A stretch of DNA of 64,000 nucleotides from Desulfovibrio sp. Fe33 (GTDB lineage Bacteria; Desulfobacterota; Desulfovibrionia; Desulfovibrionales; Desulfovibrionaceae). The notes under the pieces were generated by a model, which made no database searches, had not been told where the DNA came from, and saw nothing but the letters and a program-made list of their open reading frames with translations. Of the stretch, positions 1 to 7,962 are shown one piece after another; the first letter of the stretch is position 1; each line of letters begins with the position of its first letter. Position numbers and translations under genes: made by a program. The stretch spans positions 116,940 through 180,939 of the forward strand of contig NZ_JAQKGU010000008.1 of assembly GCF_028532725.1 (NCBI RefSeq), written 5' to 3'.

Positions 1-2
1 TT

Positions 3-1082
3 TTCAAGCCGATCCTCGGCAGCCTGTATTGCAAGGTGTGTCACCGAAACCACCTGACCGGCAATTTCAACGCCCACCTTGCCAGCAAGCTCCTGGTCGT
101 GAACGAGGAAGCGTTCTTTCATGGCGACCACGAAGCCAATGAGGTCGTCAAATCGATGATCACTGAAGAACTGATGGGAGTCGAGCCGAAGGGCGTGGAC
201 ATCCGAGAGGTAGAAACCTTTATGCGCGTCGTGTTCATCTCAAACAACGAGCACGTTGTCTCGGCGTCTCCCGACGAACGCCGCTTCCTGGTCTTGGAAA
301 TCTCGCCGGATAAGGCCCAGGATCACGCCTATTTCAAGGCCCTTCGGCATGAGATCAACAACGGCGGCATTGAAGCGTTCCTCGATGACCTGCTGGAGTG
401 GGAAATCGACATGAACAAGCTCAGGACACCGCCGAGAACGGAAGGTCTGTTCAAGCAGATGGTCAACAGCTTCACCCCGCTCCAGCGCTGGGCATACGAA
501 GGTCTGCTTCACATCGGCGACGATCACTCCTCCATCAAATGGAACCAGAGGGTCAAGACGGCTGATCTCTACACCCATTTCAAGGAGTGGCGAGAAAACC
601 TGAAGGCCTGCGAAGTGCGCACCAGGGCGAACAGGATCGCTGATCCGGGAGCCTTAACCAAGGAAATTCGCAAGTTGCTCGAATTCGACCGAACCAGGAT
701 CGGTAACGACCGCGCACTGTTCCTTCCCCCGCGCGAAGAGGCGCGGCAGATGTTCGAGGAGAAGGTCAATTCCAAGGTTGTTTGGGATGATTTCGTGCTG
801 GATAAACCCGCAGCCGCCGAAGTGGGAGGCGACATTATGGACGGCTTCATCCAAGGCGAAGAAGCGGCGTTCCGGGAAGAGCGCGAGAGAAAGAACCTGG
901 AGCGTTTCTACAAGGAGAAGAACCAGGCATATCGAAGCGCCGGAGTGAACGGAGGCATCGTCGAACGAGCAGTCCAAAAAGAAACGCTGTTAGCCGTTTT
1001 CCAGGTGCCCCGCTTCCCCGCATGGAACGGCAATGAGCCTGCATCGTTTCAGATGATCGAAATGCCTTTCTGGAGAGGGTAG
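3..1082 (+). CDS. Primase-helicase C-terminal part (5' end outside window)
   Basis: The reading frame is open from base 3, so the gene begins before the window; a GTG at 36 is probably internal. What is visible is the second half of a superfamily-3-like helicase as found in phage and plasmid primase-helicases (NrS-1 polymerase/DUF5906 type). A Walker B-like LLVVNEE is followed about 45 residues on by the VFISNNEH motif, the SF3 motif C signature, and then by RRFLVLEIS. The Walker A motif would lie upstream of the edge. The C-terminal 200 residues are charged and helical. Its likely role is to initiate and unwind replication of the element that also encodes the zinc-finger protein and recombinases downstream. 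Family level is fairly sure; exact subfamily is not. Confidence 0.75.
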   Translation, partial: FKPILGSLYCKVCHRNHLTGNFNAHLASKLLVVNEEAFFHGDHEANEVVKSMITEELMGVEPKGVDIREVETFMRVVFISNNEHVVSASPDERRFLVLEISPDKAQDHAYFKALRHEINNGGIEAFLDDLLEWEIDMNKLRTPPRTEGLFKQMVNSFTPLQRWAYEGLLHIGDDHSSIKWNQRVKTADLYTHFKEWRENLKACEVRTRANRIADPGALTKEIRKLLEFDRTRIGNDRALFLPPREEARQMFEEKVNSKVVWDDFVLDKPAAAEVGGDIMDGFIQGEEAAFREERERKNLERFYKEKNQAYRSAGVNGGIVERAVQKETLLAVFQVPRFPAWNGNEPASFQMIEMPFWRG

Positions 1083-1413
1083 CAACAATATGGGGCTTCC
1101 GGATTCCGGGAGCCCTTTTCATTTCCAACGCCGAAAGACGCCCCTTCCTTCAGGTAGCCGTATTCGATAATCGAATTCAAACTGCTCGGCGTTTCCCACG
1201 AGTACTAAATCGATCGCCAAGCCATCGCCGACAAGCTCCACAAAATCATCGAATCAGCTTCTGATGAGGACCTCTGCGCCATCTACGGCTTCGCCTCTGA
1301 CATCGTGAACTAAAATTTCTTTCCGTCCACATAAATAGAAACGTGAGGGGCTTGCGGATCGTCCGCCTGCCTGCTCACGTTCTCTATTCTTATATGTAAT
1401 ACGGAGAGATACG
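1083..1413. other. Non-coding gap with decayed ORF tail and structured leader
   Basis: The start of the gap has a GGGCTTCC/GGGAGCCC hairpin at about 1093-1116 followed by TTTT, a plausible terminator for the helicase gene. From 1209 to 1313 runs a 34-codon open frame on the plus strand (reading IDRQAIADKLHKI and ending in SDIVN) that lacks a start codon and is preceded by an in-frame TAA; it looks like the tail of a broken gene. The last 80 bases are the nested hairpin listed separately. Confidence 0.5.
1331..1393 (+). promoter_or_regulatory. Nested hairpin in the leader of the zinc-finger gene
   Basis: The arms at 1331-1347 (ATAAATAGAAACGTGAG) and 1374-1393 are near-perfect inverted complements with a few unpaired bases. 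Inside the loop is a second perfect hairpin, GCGGA-TCG-TCCGC, at 1354-1366. The structure ends 20 bases before the ATG of the next gene. It could be an RNA leader or a DNA site for a replication protein. Confidence 0.5.
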
Positions 1414-2001
1414 ATGTTCGAAACCATCAACTACCAAGACCTTTTCGTCGAGCTCAGCCTCGACCCCATCGCAAAAAGCGGCAACCTCGTCTGCCCGTTC
1501 TGCGGCGAAAGGGCTTTCACCCCATACGACAATGGCCAGGTCCACTGCCACGCCTGCTCATGGCACGGCAACGCGATCATGCTCTGGGCCAAAGTGAAGG
1601 GGATCGACAACAAAACGGCGTACGCCGAGCTCGCGGAGCTTTACAAACTCAATCGGATCAAGGCGAAGAAGAGGACAAGAAGCGAAGCGCTCAAGTCCCT
1701 CGCCAACGACCTCGACTTCCTGGCCTGGGCCCGCCTCTACTTCGCCTTCTACAAGTCGGATCGAATAAGCCCGGCTCGCCTCCAAGAGGCGTCCGGCTAC
1801 AGCAGGTCGCACTTCACCAAGGTCATGAACGGCCAGTTCGACAAGGTTTCTCGCAAGGCCTGGGACGAGATCGTGCTGCTGCTCAAGCAATCAATCAACC
1901 CCGACGAGCTCAGGAAGGACATGGGAATGAAGTCCGGCTACTGGAAAGAGCGAATCCAGCAGGATGCGGTGCTCAAGGAGTGCGTGTCGAAATTTCAGTA
2001 G
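1414..2001 (+). CDS. CHC2-like zinc-finger protein, probable primase accessory
   Basis: This 195-residue protein begins with a zinc ribbon: C27-x2-C30 and C45-x2-C48, spaced like the DNA-binding CHC2 finger of DnaG-type primases, with the typical aromatic and histidine residues around the second pair (VHCHACSWHG). No TOPRIM catalytic motifs follow; the rest is helical and contains a possible HTH around residues 115-150 (EASGYSRSHFTKVMNG). It may be a primase finger subunit or a DNA-binding regulator. The ATG at 1414 is preceded by CGGAG at the right distance. It follows the primase-helicase, consistent with one replication module, and a strong terminator closes it. Confidence 0.7.
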   Translation: MFETINYQDLFVELSLDPIAKSGNLVCPFCGERAFTPYDNGQVHCHACSWHGNAIMLWAKVKGIDNKTAYAELAELYKLNRIKAKKRTRSEALKSLANDLDFLAWARLYFAFYKSDRISPARLQEASGYSRSHFTKVMNGQFDKVSRKAWDEIVLLLKQSINPDELRKDMGMKSGYWKERIQQDAVLKECVSKFQ

Positions 2002-2033
2002 GGACGATGGACGGCATTTGAAGAAGACGAATT

Positions 2034-2070
2034 TGGCGTTTGCGGGCTATGGCCTGCGAACGCCATTTTT
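2034..2070 (+). terminator. Rho-independent terminator
   Basis: A 14-base-pair stem (2034-2047 with 2052-2065, including two G-U pairs) with a 4-base loop is followed by TTTTT at 2066-2070. It lies 33 bases after the stop codon of the zinc-finger gene. Confidence 0.85.
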
Positions 2071-2197
2071 GCGTTTGACCAACAATTCTATTGAAAGACA
2101 CTTTGCGCCCACAGCTTGATCCCCATTCATCGACCATTCGATTCAGCACATTCTCAATATTCCAAATCAAGATTCAAGTTCATTGAATGAGCCATTG

Positions 2198-2269
2198 TGC
2201 GCTTCGCGCATGAGCACACTCACCGGAAAAGGTGAGCAAGGCTCACCCATCCGATGAGCGTTGCTCATC
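2198..2269. repeat. Run of three palindromes with 3-base centres
   Basis: TGCGC-TTC-GCGCA (2198-2210), GGTGAGC-AAG-GCTCACC (2231-2247) and GATGAGC-GTT-GCTCATC (2253-2269) stand in a row. The last two share a core and differ by a compensating base pair; their centres are 22 bp apart. CTCACC at 2219-2224 can also pair with GGTGAG at 2231, giving an alternative fold. The gap between 2071 and 2562 otherwise holds no convincing gene. Confidence 0.6.
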
Positions 2270-2425
2270 GTTGCATTTCTTGAAAGAAATCCACTCACGC
2301 TGCTTCGCTCCCCGCGATTCATCGCTCCTTATTAGTATTTATCTAATCAATGTTTCTGACTTCGACTTTTCAGCCACATTTCCGCATTTTTCTTCTCGAC
2401 GCGACATTCACGATAACCGACCGAC

Positions 2426-2558
2426 AATGTTAAGTTTTTGATAAAAGTTAACATTCTCCGAAAAGCGACTGTGATTTTGAAGACTTATCGACTCCTCAAG
2501 ATCGTCCGCCCAGAGAATGTTAAAAATACACGCAAAACCAAGCAGATACTTAACATTC
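2426..2558. promoter_or_regulatory. Four AATGTTAA boxes in two inverted pairs
   Basis: AATGTTAA occurs at 2426-2433 and 2516-2523 and its complement TTAACATT at 2448-2455 and 2550-2557, so the boxes form two head-to-head pairs. The last box ends five bases before the recombinase ATG. They may be recombinase binding sites or an autoregulatory operator. Confidence 0.5.
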
Positions 2559-2562
2559 GGAA

Positions 2563-3162
2563 ATGAGCCCTAGAAACGACAATCATCCCCCCAAGGGAAG
2601 TTCCATCACCGTCGAGCCCATCCGCTCCCTCGACGTTATCTCGGCCATCAAAGGCATACTCCACGACAAGCCGCGTGACCTTTTGCTCTTCGTGATTGCG
2701 ACCAATAACGGCATCCGTTGTGGAGACCTCCTGCGGCTCAAGGTCGGAGACCTGCGCGGTAAGAACATCGACGACACCATCGACATCAAGGAGTCCAAGA
2801 CGGGCAAGACCAACGTCCTTGCCGTCAACGATTCAGTCCACGCGGCACTGACGCGGTTCCTCGCGTCAGGCTCGTTCAGCGACGACAACTACCTGTTCCG
2901 ATCACAGAAGGGAGACAACAGGCCTCTGACCATCCAGTCCGTCAACCGCATGGTCAAGGCGTGGTGCCGCGAGGCTGGCCTCGACGGCAACTACGGCGCT
3001 CACAGCCTGCGAAAGACGTTCGGCTACGTTCAGCGCGTCCATTTCGGCGTCGGCTTCGAGGTGCTGTGCAAGCGTTTCAACCACGCCTCGCCAGCCGTCA
3101 CCATGCGCTACCTCGGCATCAGCGACACGGAGGTGGTCAGCATCCTGAAGAATTCCATCTAA
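2563..3162 (+). CDS. Short tyrosine recombinase (catalytic domain only)
   Basis: This 199-residue protein is essentially the catalytic domain of a tyrosine recombinase. All six active-site positions are visible: R52 (GIRCGDLLRL), K79 (ESKTGK), H147 and R150 (HSLR), H174 (FNHASPAVT) and Y183 (MRYLG). The usual N-terminal SAM-like core-binding and arm-binding domains of 300-400-residue integrases are missing. Only a weak CGG stands before the ATG at 2563. It is followed within 350 bp by a second, full-length recombinase, so it may act in resolution or in a second recombination step, not in integration. Paired AATGTTAA boxes precede it directly. Confidence 0.85.
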   Translation: MSPRNDNHPPKGSSITVEPIRSLDVISAIKGILHDKPRDLLLFVIATNNGIRCGDLLRLKVGDLRGKNIDDTIDIKESKTGKTNVLAVNDSVHAALTRFLASGSFSDDNYLFRSQKGDNRPLTIQSVNRMVKAWCREAGLDGNYGAHSLRKTFGYVQRVHFGVGFEVLCKRFNHASPAVTMRYLGISDTEVVSILKNSI

Positions 3163-3268
3163 TTTCAGAGGACAAGTTTACTTATGCACCCGTTTTTTAG
3201 TCCCATGAAGAGAGAGAGGGAGACTCTTCACATTTTTTCATCAACGATTTAACCGGAGGAGATTAGAG

Positions 3269-3505
3269 ATGAGCAAACCGCTTCGTGTCGAACGGCACTT
3301 CTTCAACCAACGCGAAGCAGCAGAATACTGCGGCTACAGCACGGCTAAATTCAGGCAGTTCGCCAAGGATTACGACATCCCGAAGTGCGGTCCGAACAAG
3401 GACAGGTACCGCAAGGTGGACCTGGATAGCTTCATGGCCTGCCCCGGCGACTTCTTCAATCCCCTGCGCGTCCGCAAGGCCGGGTTCGTCCCGGTGGAGG
3501 TGTAG
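3269..3505 (+). CDS. Excisionase-like helix-turn-helix protein
   Basis: This 78-residue protein has the N-terminal winged-helix pattern of the MerR/excisionase group (FFNQREAAEYCGYSTAKFRQ), followed by a wing with PNKDRYRKVDLDSFM as in DNA-binding excisionases. A strong GGAGGAG ribosome site stands before the ATG. Its stop is two bases before the integrase start, whose ribosome site lies inside this gene, so the two are translated together. The likely role is recombination directionality factor for the adjacent integrase. Confidence 0.75.
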   Translation: MSKPLRVERHFFNQREAAEYCGYSTAKFRQFAKDYDIPKCGPNKDRYRKVDLDSFMACPGDFFNPLRVRKAGFVPVEV

Positions 3506-3507
3506 GG

Positions 3508-4530
3508 ATGGCGGTAGGAGTCACCAAGGACGGACGCTGGTTCGTCCAGTACCGCGTCGTCCACCGCAAGAGCCCGAAGAAGGAGTACTTCGGCAAGGGG
3601 ACCGAGGCCAAGAAATCGGCCCACGAGCGCAACGCCGAGATCAACCTGATGAAGGCTCGCAAGGAGGATATCAGGGCGGGGCACATCTACCTGGACGAGC
3701 TCGGCCAGATATACCTCGACCACGAGAAGGCCCGTGGCCGTGAGCAGAAGTTCCTCAAGGAGGTGGCGAACAGGCTGAACAACTCGTACCTGCCTGCCCT
3801 GAACCACGCGCCGATCCACAAGCTGAAGGGGGAGGACTTCAACGTGTTGGCCCTAGAGTACGCCGACCTATCCCCCAGCTCGTTCAACCGCTACATCACG
3901 TACCTCAACGTCATGTTCAACTTCGGCGTGGAGTTCGAGTACATCGAAAAGAACCCGATGGCGGCTTGGCGAAAGCGCGTGCTGAAACGCGAGAAGCACC
4001 GCGACTTGCCCATCGACAAAGACGACATCCTGACCATCCTCGACCACTCTCCGCTGCACATCTACAAGGCGATCAGGCTGATCATGAGCACGGGCTGCCG
4101 ACCGGGCAAGAGCGAACTTCTCAAGATCAAGTACAGCGACGTGGACTTCCATAACAAGCGCGTCAGGATTCGCGGCTCTAAGACGGCCAGAAGCGACAGG
4201 TACGTTCACCTGCTCGACGACATCCTTGAGGAGATCAAGGAGTGGCAGAAAACGGCAACTTCTGAATACATCGTTGAGTATAAGGGCAAGCCCGTCCAGA
4301 GCTACATCAAGGCGTTCAGGACCGCAGTGAAGAATTCCGGCATCGGCAAGCAGGTGGTGCCTTACCACCTCCGACACTACTTCGCCTCCAGCCTGATCGC
4401 CCAAAAGGCAGACATCAAGGCGGTCGCCTCCCTCATGGGCCACTCAGGCCCGGCAATGCTGTTTAACGTGTACTACCACCTGATCGGCGACGGCGAGAAA
4501 GAAGCCATCGAAAAACTGGCTGAGATATAA
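3508..4530 (+). CDS. Tyrosine-type phage integrase
   Basis: This 340-residue integrase shows an N-terminal arm-binding region (DGRWFVQYR, about 1-55), a SAM-like core-binding domain (about 60-160) and a catalytic domain with R198 (TGCRPG), K225 (GSKTAR), R289 and H290 (LRHYFAS), H312 (MGHSGPAM) and Y322. The usual first histidine of the HxxR box is Tyr286, a known tolerated variant. The ATG has GGAGGTG just upstream, inside the excisionase-like gene. It is the best candidate for the enzyme that inserted the leftmost element at the tRNA site whose 3' copy lies at 7715. A short hairpin (ACAGC-TTGGGT-GCTGT, then TTTTG) follows the stop codon. Confidence 0.9.
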   Translation: MAVGVTKDGRWFVQYRVVHRKSPKKEYFGKGTEAKKSAHERNAEINLMKARKEDIRAGHIYLDELGQIYLDHEKARGREQKFLKEVANRLNNSYLPALNHAPIHKLKGEDFNVLALEYADLSPSSFNRYITYLNVMFNFGVEFEYIEKNPMAAWRKRVLKREKHRDLPIDKDDILTILDHSPLHIYKAIRLIMSTGCRPGKSELLKIKYSDVDFHNKRVRIRGSKTARSDRYVHLLDDILEEIKEWQKTATSEYIVEYKGKPVQSYIKAFRTAVKNSGIGKQVVPYHLRHYFASSLIAQKADIKAVASLMGHSGPAMLFNVYYHLIGDGEKEAIEKLAEI

Positions 4531-4537
4531 GCCCACC

Positions 4538-4560
4538 AACAGCTTGGGTGCTGTTTTGTT
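4538..4560 (+). terminator. Weak terminator-like hairpin after the integrase
   Basis: The 6-bp stem AACAGC-TTGGGT-GCTGTT is followed by TTGTT. It is short, so termination is uncertain. Confidence 0.4.
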
Positions 4561-4596
4561 GCCCCGAGCTCCATCCTTCCAATCCAGGACACGACC

Positions 4597-5805
4597 ATGA
4601 AAAAATTTATTTCCATCGCGGAAGGCAAGCTCGTCAACGACGGGATGCAGCCGACCGCAAAGGCCAAACTCGACCTTCTGACGGACTCCGAGGACGCCCA
4701 GCCCACGTTCCCTTTCATACTCGAAAACCTGGGACTCCACGCCTGTCTGGACGCCATGGATGCAGCATCCTACAAGCACGAGGATTTCATAGAGAAGACG
4801 CTCAGGCTGCTCGCCATCGATGCGGCATACCGCGTCATGCCTCTTTGGGAAGACTCCGACATCGCCCAGGACAACCTCGGGGGACTCATGCGCATGGCCC
4901 ACCTCCATGCCCACGGCGAGGTCGAGTACGAAGAACTCCAGGAATGCCTCTGGCAAACGGCCCAGCCCATCATGCTAGAAAACATGACTGACTCGCCGAT
5001 CTCGGGCCGAGATGCGCGGGACTGTGCCCTGCTGACAGGGTCGCACAACCTCGTCCCCGCTCTGAACAAAGCGGCCGAGGCTGTCAGGTCGTATCACGGA
5101 GCCTGGGCCAGGCTCGGTGCTTACAGCGGCACGGGCAACAGGGAGACGGGCCTACGCTGCGCCTGGAGACGAGGCAGCCCAATCTCTTTCGGCGCGGCAT
5201 TCGGGGCCACGTCTAAGCACGTCCTGGCTGCCGTTGAAGCCGAGATATGGCACGTCGCCTACACCCTCGCCGATGAGCTGCTCAAGTTACAAGGGTACGA
5301 AAACGTCGAGATCACCGAAAAGGAAATGGAGAGCTTCCTCCCGGAAGCCCTGGCGTCAGCGGCAAGAGGCATTGCGCACAACGTGGTGCACAAGGGCGCG
5401 CGGAGGGTGATCGAATCGATCTTGCCTGCGAAGACGTACGAAGAGGCCCTACGGCAGGCGAAAAACGCTGCCCAAGAGTTCTTCAAAGACGCCTGCTCCG
5501 CTCCCGACCTGTATGAGCAATTGGCTATCGGCAGGGTGACGCTCACCGCCACCTGCCATGACTTCGACGACCAAGCGACCTTCACCGTATGTCACGCCCT
5601 GCACTACCTCCTCGATGAGAACTTCCACAAAGCCCACCCGCTCAACCCGAAAGCGGACGGAATTGCGAAAGAGGTCGCTCTGGACGCCCGGAAACAGCTT
5701 TATCTTGCGCAGGTGGCCGACGCTGCCGCCGGGAGCTTTGCCTGGGAGCGTGAAACAGAAGATCAGTCGATGGTCCTGGCAAGGCTCCTGTCAGAGGATC
5801 AATAG
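4597..5805 (+). CDS. Unrecognised 402-residue cargo protein
   Basis: I recognise no family. The product is acidic, Ala/Glu-rich and mostly helical, without signal peptide or membrane segment. Histidine- and cysteine-containing stretches (HLHAHGEVEYEE; CHDFDDQATFTVCHALHY) do not form a known catalytic motif. The ATG at 4597 has CAGGAC upstream. It lies alone behind the integrase and overlaps the 3' end of the opposing gene by seven bases. GC content is like the integrase, so it probably belongs to the same element as cargo. Confidence 0.6.
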   Translation: MKKFISIAEGKLVNDGMQPTAKAKLDLLTDSEDAQPTFPFILENLGLHACLDAMDAASYKHEDFIEKTLRLLAIDAAYRVMPLWEDSDIAQDNLGGLMRMAHLHAHGEVEYEELQECLWQTAQPIMLENMTDSPISGRDARDCALLTGSHNLVPALNKAAEAVRSYHGAWARLGAYSGTGNRETGLRCAWRRGSPISFGAAFGATSKHVLAAVEAEIWHVAYTLADELLKLQGYENVEITEKEMESFLPEALASAARGIAHNVVHKGARRVIESILPAKTYEEALRQAKNAAQEFFKDACSAPDLYEQLAIGRVTLTATCHDFDDQATFTVCHALHYLLDENFHKAHPLNPKADGIAKEVALDARKQLYLAQVADAAAGSFAWERETEDQSMVLARLLSEDQ

Positions 5806-6176
5806 CGTACAATGTTTGGATACTTCGCCGCCATCTTCGGCCAGAAGTTCTTGGCCTCGCCTTCGGTAGAGTCATATACGCACACCGTCATGTCCTCGGA
5901 CAAGCAGTCCATGACCACGGACACAAGCCCGGTCCCGCCTCCATTGATGCACGACTCGACCGTGACGATCTGCATGTGCTCACCGTACTCCTCATCCTCA
6001 AGGTCGAAATTGAAATGCAACGCGATACAAACATTGACCGGGTCAGTATTGGCCTGGCACTCCCCGTCCAGCGATGCCACGAGAACGTCCTTCGCCCAGG
6101 TTATCTTGGGCAGGTTCAGTTTGCTCAGTCCGTTGATGATTTCCCTGACAATGGGGTGGTTGCGGTATTTTGACAT
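5799..6176 (-). CDS. Unrecognised 125-residue protein
   Basis: A small acidic protein of unknown family. I place the start at 6176 (MSKYRNHPIV) because ACGGAG lies eight bases upstream; an in-frame ATG at 6224 lacks such a site. The centre alternates strands (VLVASLDGE, VCIALHFNFDLED, MQIVTVESC), suggesting a compact beta-sheet fold like small immunity or adaptor proteins, but this is only a resemblance. It is convergent with the preceding gene, overlapping its stop. Confidence 0.55.
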   Translation of the reverse strand: MSKYRNHPIVREIINGLSKLNLPKITWAKDVLVASLDGECQANTDPVNVCIALHFNFDLEDEEYGEHMQIVTVESCINGGGTGLVSVVMDCLSEDMTVCVYDSTEGEAKNFWPKMAAKYPNIVRY

Positions 6177-6391
6177 TAGTTTCTCCGTTTCAGCTTTTGT
6201 ATGGCGGCACTTGATGCTTATCATAGCTATTTATATCAACCGGATGGACGCAAAAACTTTGTGCCGCAGAATAGGCGGGTACAGGCTCGGGAGGAAGGGA
6301 CACGCTCAGTTCCAGCCCATCTTCGGGATGCAGAGACTGCCCGATCGAGCGGGAAGAATTATAGCCACACACGCTATACTTCATTTCCAAA

Positions 6392-7453
6392 TTGAATTAT
6401 AGTCGCTTCATGAAACGACTTCCCATCATAACTCACAGTCTGTTTGCCGAGCTTGTTGATCAATGCAGAGCCGAACCGCGTGATCCTGAACTTTGGCCTT
6501 TGAGCGGCAGCATCGTCACCGTTCCCGTTGACGGCCAAGACCACTGGTATTTCCAAAAAAGCAGGAGGACGACACCTGGGAAATATCAACAGCGGGAATA
6601 CCTCGGCCCCGTGGGCGACACTGAACTTGCCCTCAAGGTGGGAAGATTCGAAGCGGCCAAAGCGGGCTATACAAGCCGAGGCGAGATCATCAGCACTCTC
6701 AAGTCGTCAGGGGTTGCGGCCCCGACGGGCAAGCTGGCCAACCTGCTCCTGGGCCTGCACGAAGCGGGAGTGCTTGAAAAAGCCATCCTCGTCGGGACCA
6801 TTGCCTTCCAAGCCTATGGCGCGATGCTGGGGGCGAAATTCGGTCAAGCCGCATTCTACACCATGGATGTTGACATGACTCAGGCCGATGCGATTTCTCT
6901 CGCCGTAAAGGACAATTCGCTTGATGTCCCATTGCTTGATATCCTCAAACAGCTTGATGACACGTTCAGCGAAGTTCCGGGGATTGATCCCAAGATGCCT
7001 CCGGTATCCTACATCAACAAGGACAAGCTTCGCCTTGATGTGCTCATGCCCTTTTCCGGTCCTAGCCGAGGTCCAATCCACTCGCGCACACTCAAAGCGC
7101 ATGGACACCCTCAGCGATTTTTGGATTTCCTCGTCGTAGAACCCGTGCAAACCGTCGTACTCGTCGGAGGTGGTGCTTTGACGCATGTGCCATCCCCAGC
7201 ACGGTTTGCCCTGCACAAACTGATCGTGTCGCAACGCCGTGACGCCATTGAAACAGCCAAGCGGCGCAAGGATCTGCTGCAAGCTCAGCAGCTCATCGAG
7301 ATACTCATGGAAGATGACCCGGACGCCCTGCTTGAGGCACATGAAGACCTCAGACAACGCGGCCCCAACTGGAGCAAGTATTTCCAGGGTGGTCTGAACG
7401 CGTTGGACAACTCGACGACCAAGCAGGTCGCACTATCCTTTTTCGAAGAATAA
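6392..7453 (+). CDS. Nucleotidyltransferase-fold protein (GSU2403-like)
   Basis: The protein resembles the GSU2403-type nucleotidyltransferase-fold family. Around residues 131-215 it has ILVGTIAFQAYGAMLG followed by YTMDVDMTQ (the D-x-D metal site) and, further on, KLRLDVLMPF with the third acidic residue. The C-terminal half (LHKLIVSQRRD...AKRRKDLLQAQQLIE) matches the helical part seen in this family. The first possible start is a TTG at 6392; the ATG at 6410 (MKRLPIITHS) is more usual, but neither has a good ribosome site. It could transfer a nucleotide to RNA or protein, like AbiEii/MenT-type enzymes, yet no antitoxin partner is evident next to it. Confidence 0.65.
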   Translation: MNYSRFMKRLPIITHSLFAELVDQCRAEPRDPELWPLSGSIVTVPVDGQDHWYFQKSRRTTPGKYQQREYLGPVGDTELALKVGRFEAAKAGYTSRGEIISTLKSSGVAAPTGKLANLLLGLHEAGVLEKAILVGTIAFQAYGAMLGAKFGQAAFYTMDVDMTQADAISLAVKDNSLDVPLLDILKQLDDTFSEVPGIDPKMPPVSYINKDKLRLDVLMPFSGPSRGPIHSRTLKAHGHPQRFLDFLVVEPVQTVVLVGGGALTHVPSPARFALHKLIVSQRRDAIETAKRRKDLLQAQQLIEILMEDDPDALLEAHEDLRQRGPNWSKYFQGGLNALDNSTTKQVALSFFEE

Positions 7454-7610
7454 GGGATGGGAATTCAACGGCCTCAGATTCAGACGACCAAATGACCAAC
7501 AATCAGCAAGTCGCCACTCTATCCGCTTGGGAACTCGACAAATTTAGATACACCTTTAAGCATAACACATCAGAAAACCAAAAGTAACCGTCCAGAATTC
7601 ATGAATTTTC

Positions 7611-7637
7611 CCCTGGTATACGAACTGTATACCAGGG
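7611..7637. repeat. GTATAC palindrome, probable integrase arm site
   Basis: Perfect 11-bp arms (CCCTGGTATAC and its complement) flank the 5-base centre GAACT. A degenerate version stands at 11362-11387, exactly the same distance (104 bp) before the second tRNA-derived core. Confidence 0.6.
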
Positions 7638-7714
7638 TATGTTTTTATGTGCCCAGGCGGCAGATTTTGTTGAAAAAAGTTAATAATTTCAAAGCGTATA
7701 TTTTCAGCACAGGT

Positions 7715-7759
7715 CTTCGTAATCAGTAGGTCGTCGGTTCAACTCCGATTCCTGGCTCC
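7715..7759 (+). repeat. Attachment-site copy: 3' part of a tRNA gene (first)
   Basis: The 45 bases run from the anticodon loop (CTTCGTAA, anticodon CGT, so probably tRNA-Thr) through the T arm (GTCGG-TTCAACT-CCGAT) to the acceptor 3' strand. There is no 5' half, so this is not a working tRNA gene but the footprint of site-specific integration. It matches 11466-11510 with one mismatch. The final CCA is not kept here. Confidence 0.85.
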
Positions 7760-7769
7760 TGAAAAGACA

Positions 7770-7802
7770 GCCACTTACATGAATGTGTAAGTGGCTTTTT
7801 CT
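7770..7802 (+). terminator. Terminator behind the first attachment site
   Basis: The 10-bp stem GCCACTTACA (7770-7779) / TGTAAGTGGC (7786-7795) is followed by a T run. Its place, 11 bases after the tRNA-derived sequence, is that of a tRNA terminator supplied by the integrated element. Confidence 0.75.
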
Positions 7803-7815
7803 TTGTCAGTCGTCC

Positions 7816-7836
7816 AAGTGAGTCCGTAAGTGAGTC
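7816..7836 (+). repeat. Direct repeat AAGTGAGTC, 12-bp period
   Basis: Two exact copies of AAGTGAGTC at 7816-7824 and 7828-7836 lie 57 bp beyond the tRNA-derived core. An equally spaced pair of another sequence follows the second core, so these look like arm-type sites of a recombinase. Confidence 0.45.
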
Positions 7837-7962
7837 TTGGAGGGGCAAAGTACCAATAAGGTTAAATAGGGGTTAATGGGCGGATTGCCAGAGAACAAAC
7901 GAGAAGAAATCGAGCAGCGGAACGCCGCGGCCAATAAAGAAATCCGCCATGGAGAAATAACT

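Noticed and set aside
2198..2269. CRISPR array
   Set aside because: The repeated units are palindromes of differing sequence without regular spacers; no Cas gene in the window.
2232..2441. 69-codon plus-strand frame in the gap before the short recombinase
   Set aside because: It runs through the palindrome row and AT-rich DNA, has no ribosome site and an unnatural composition.
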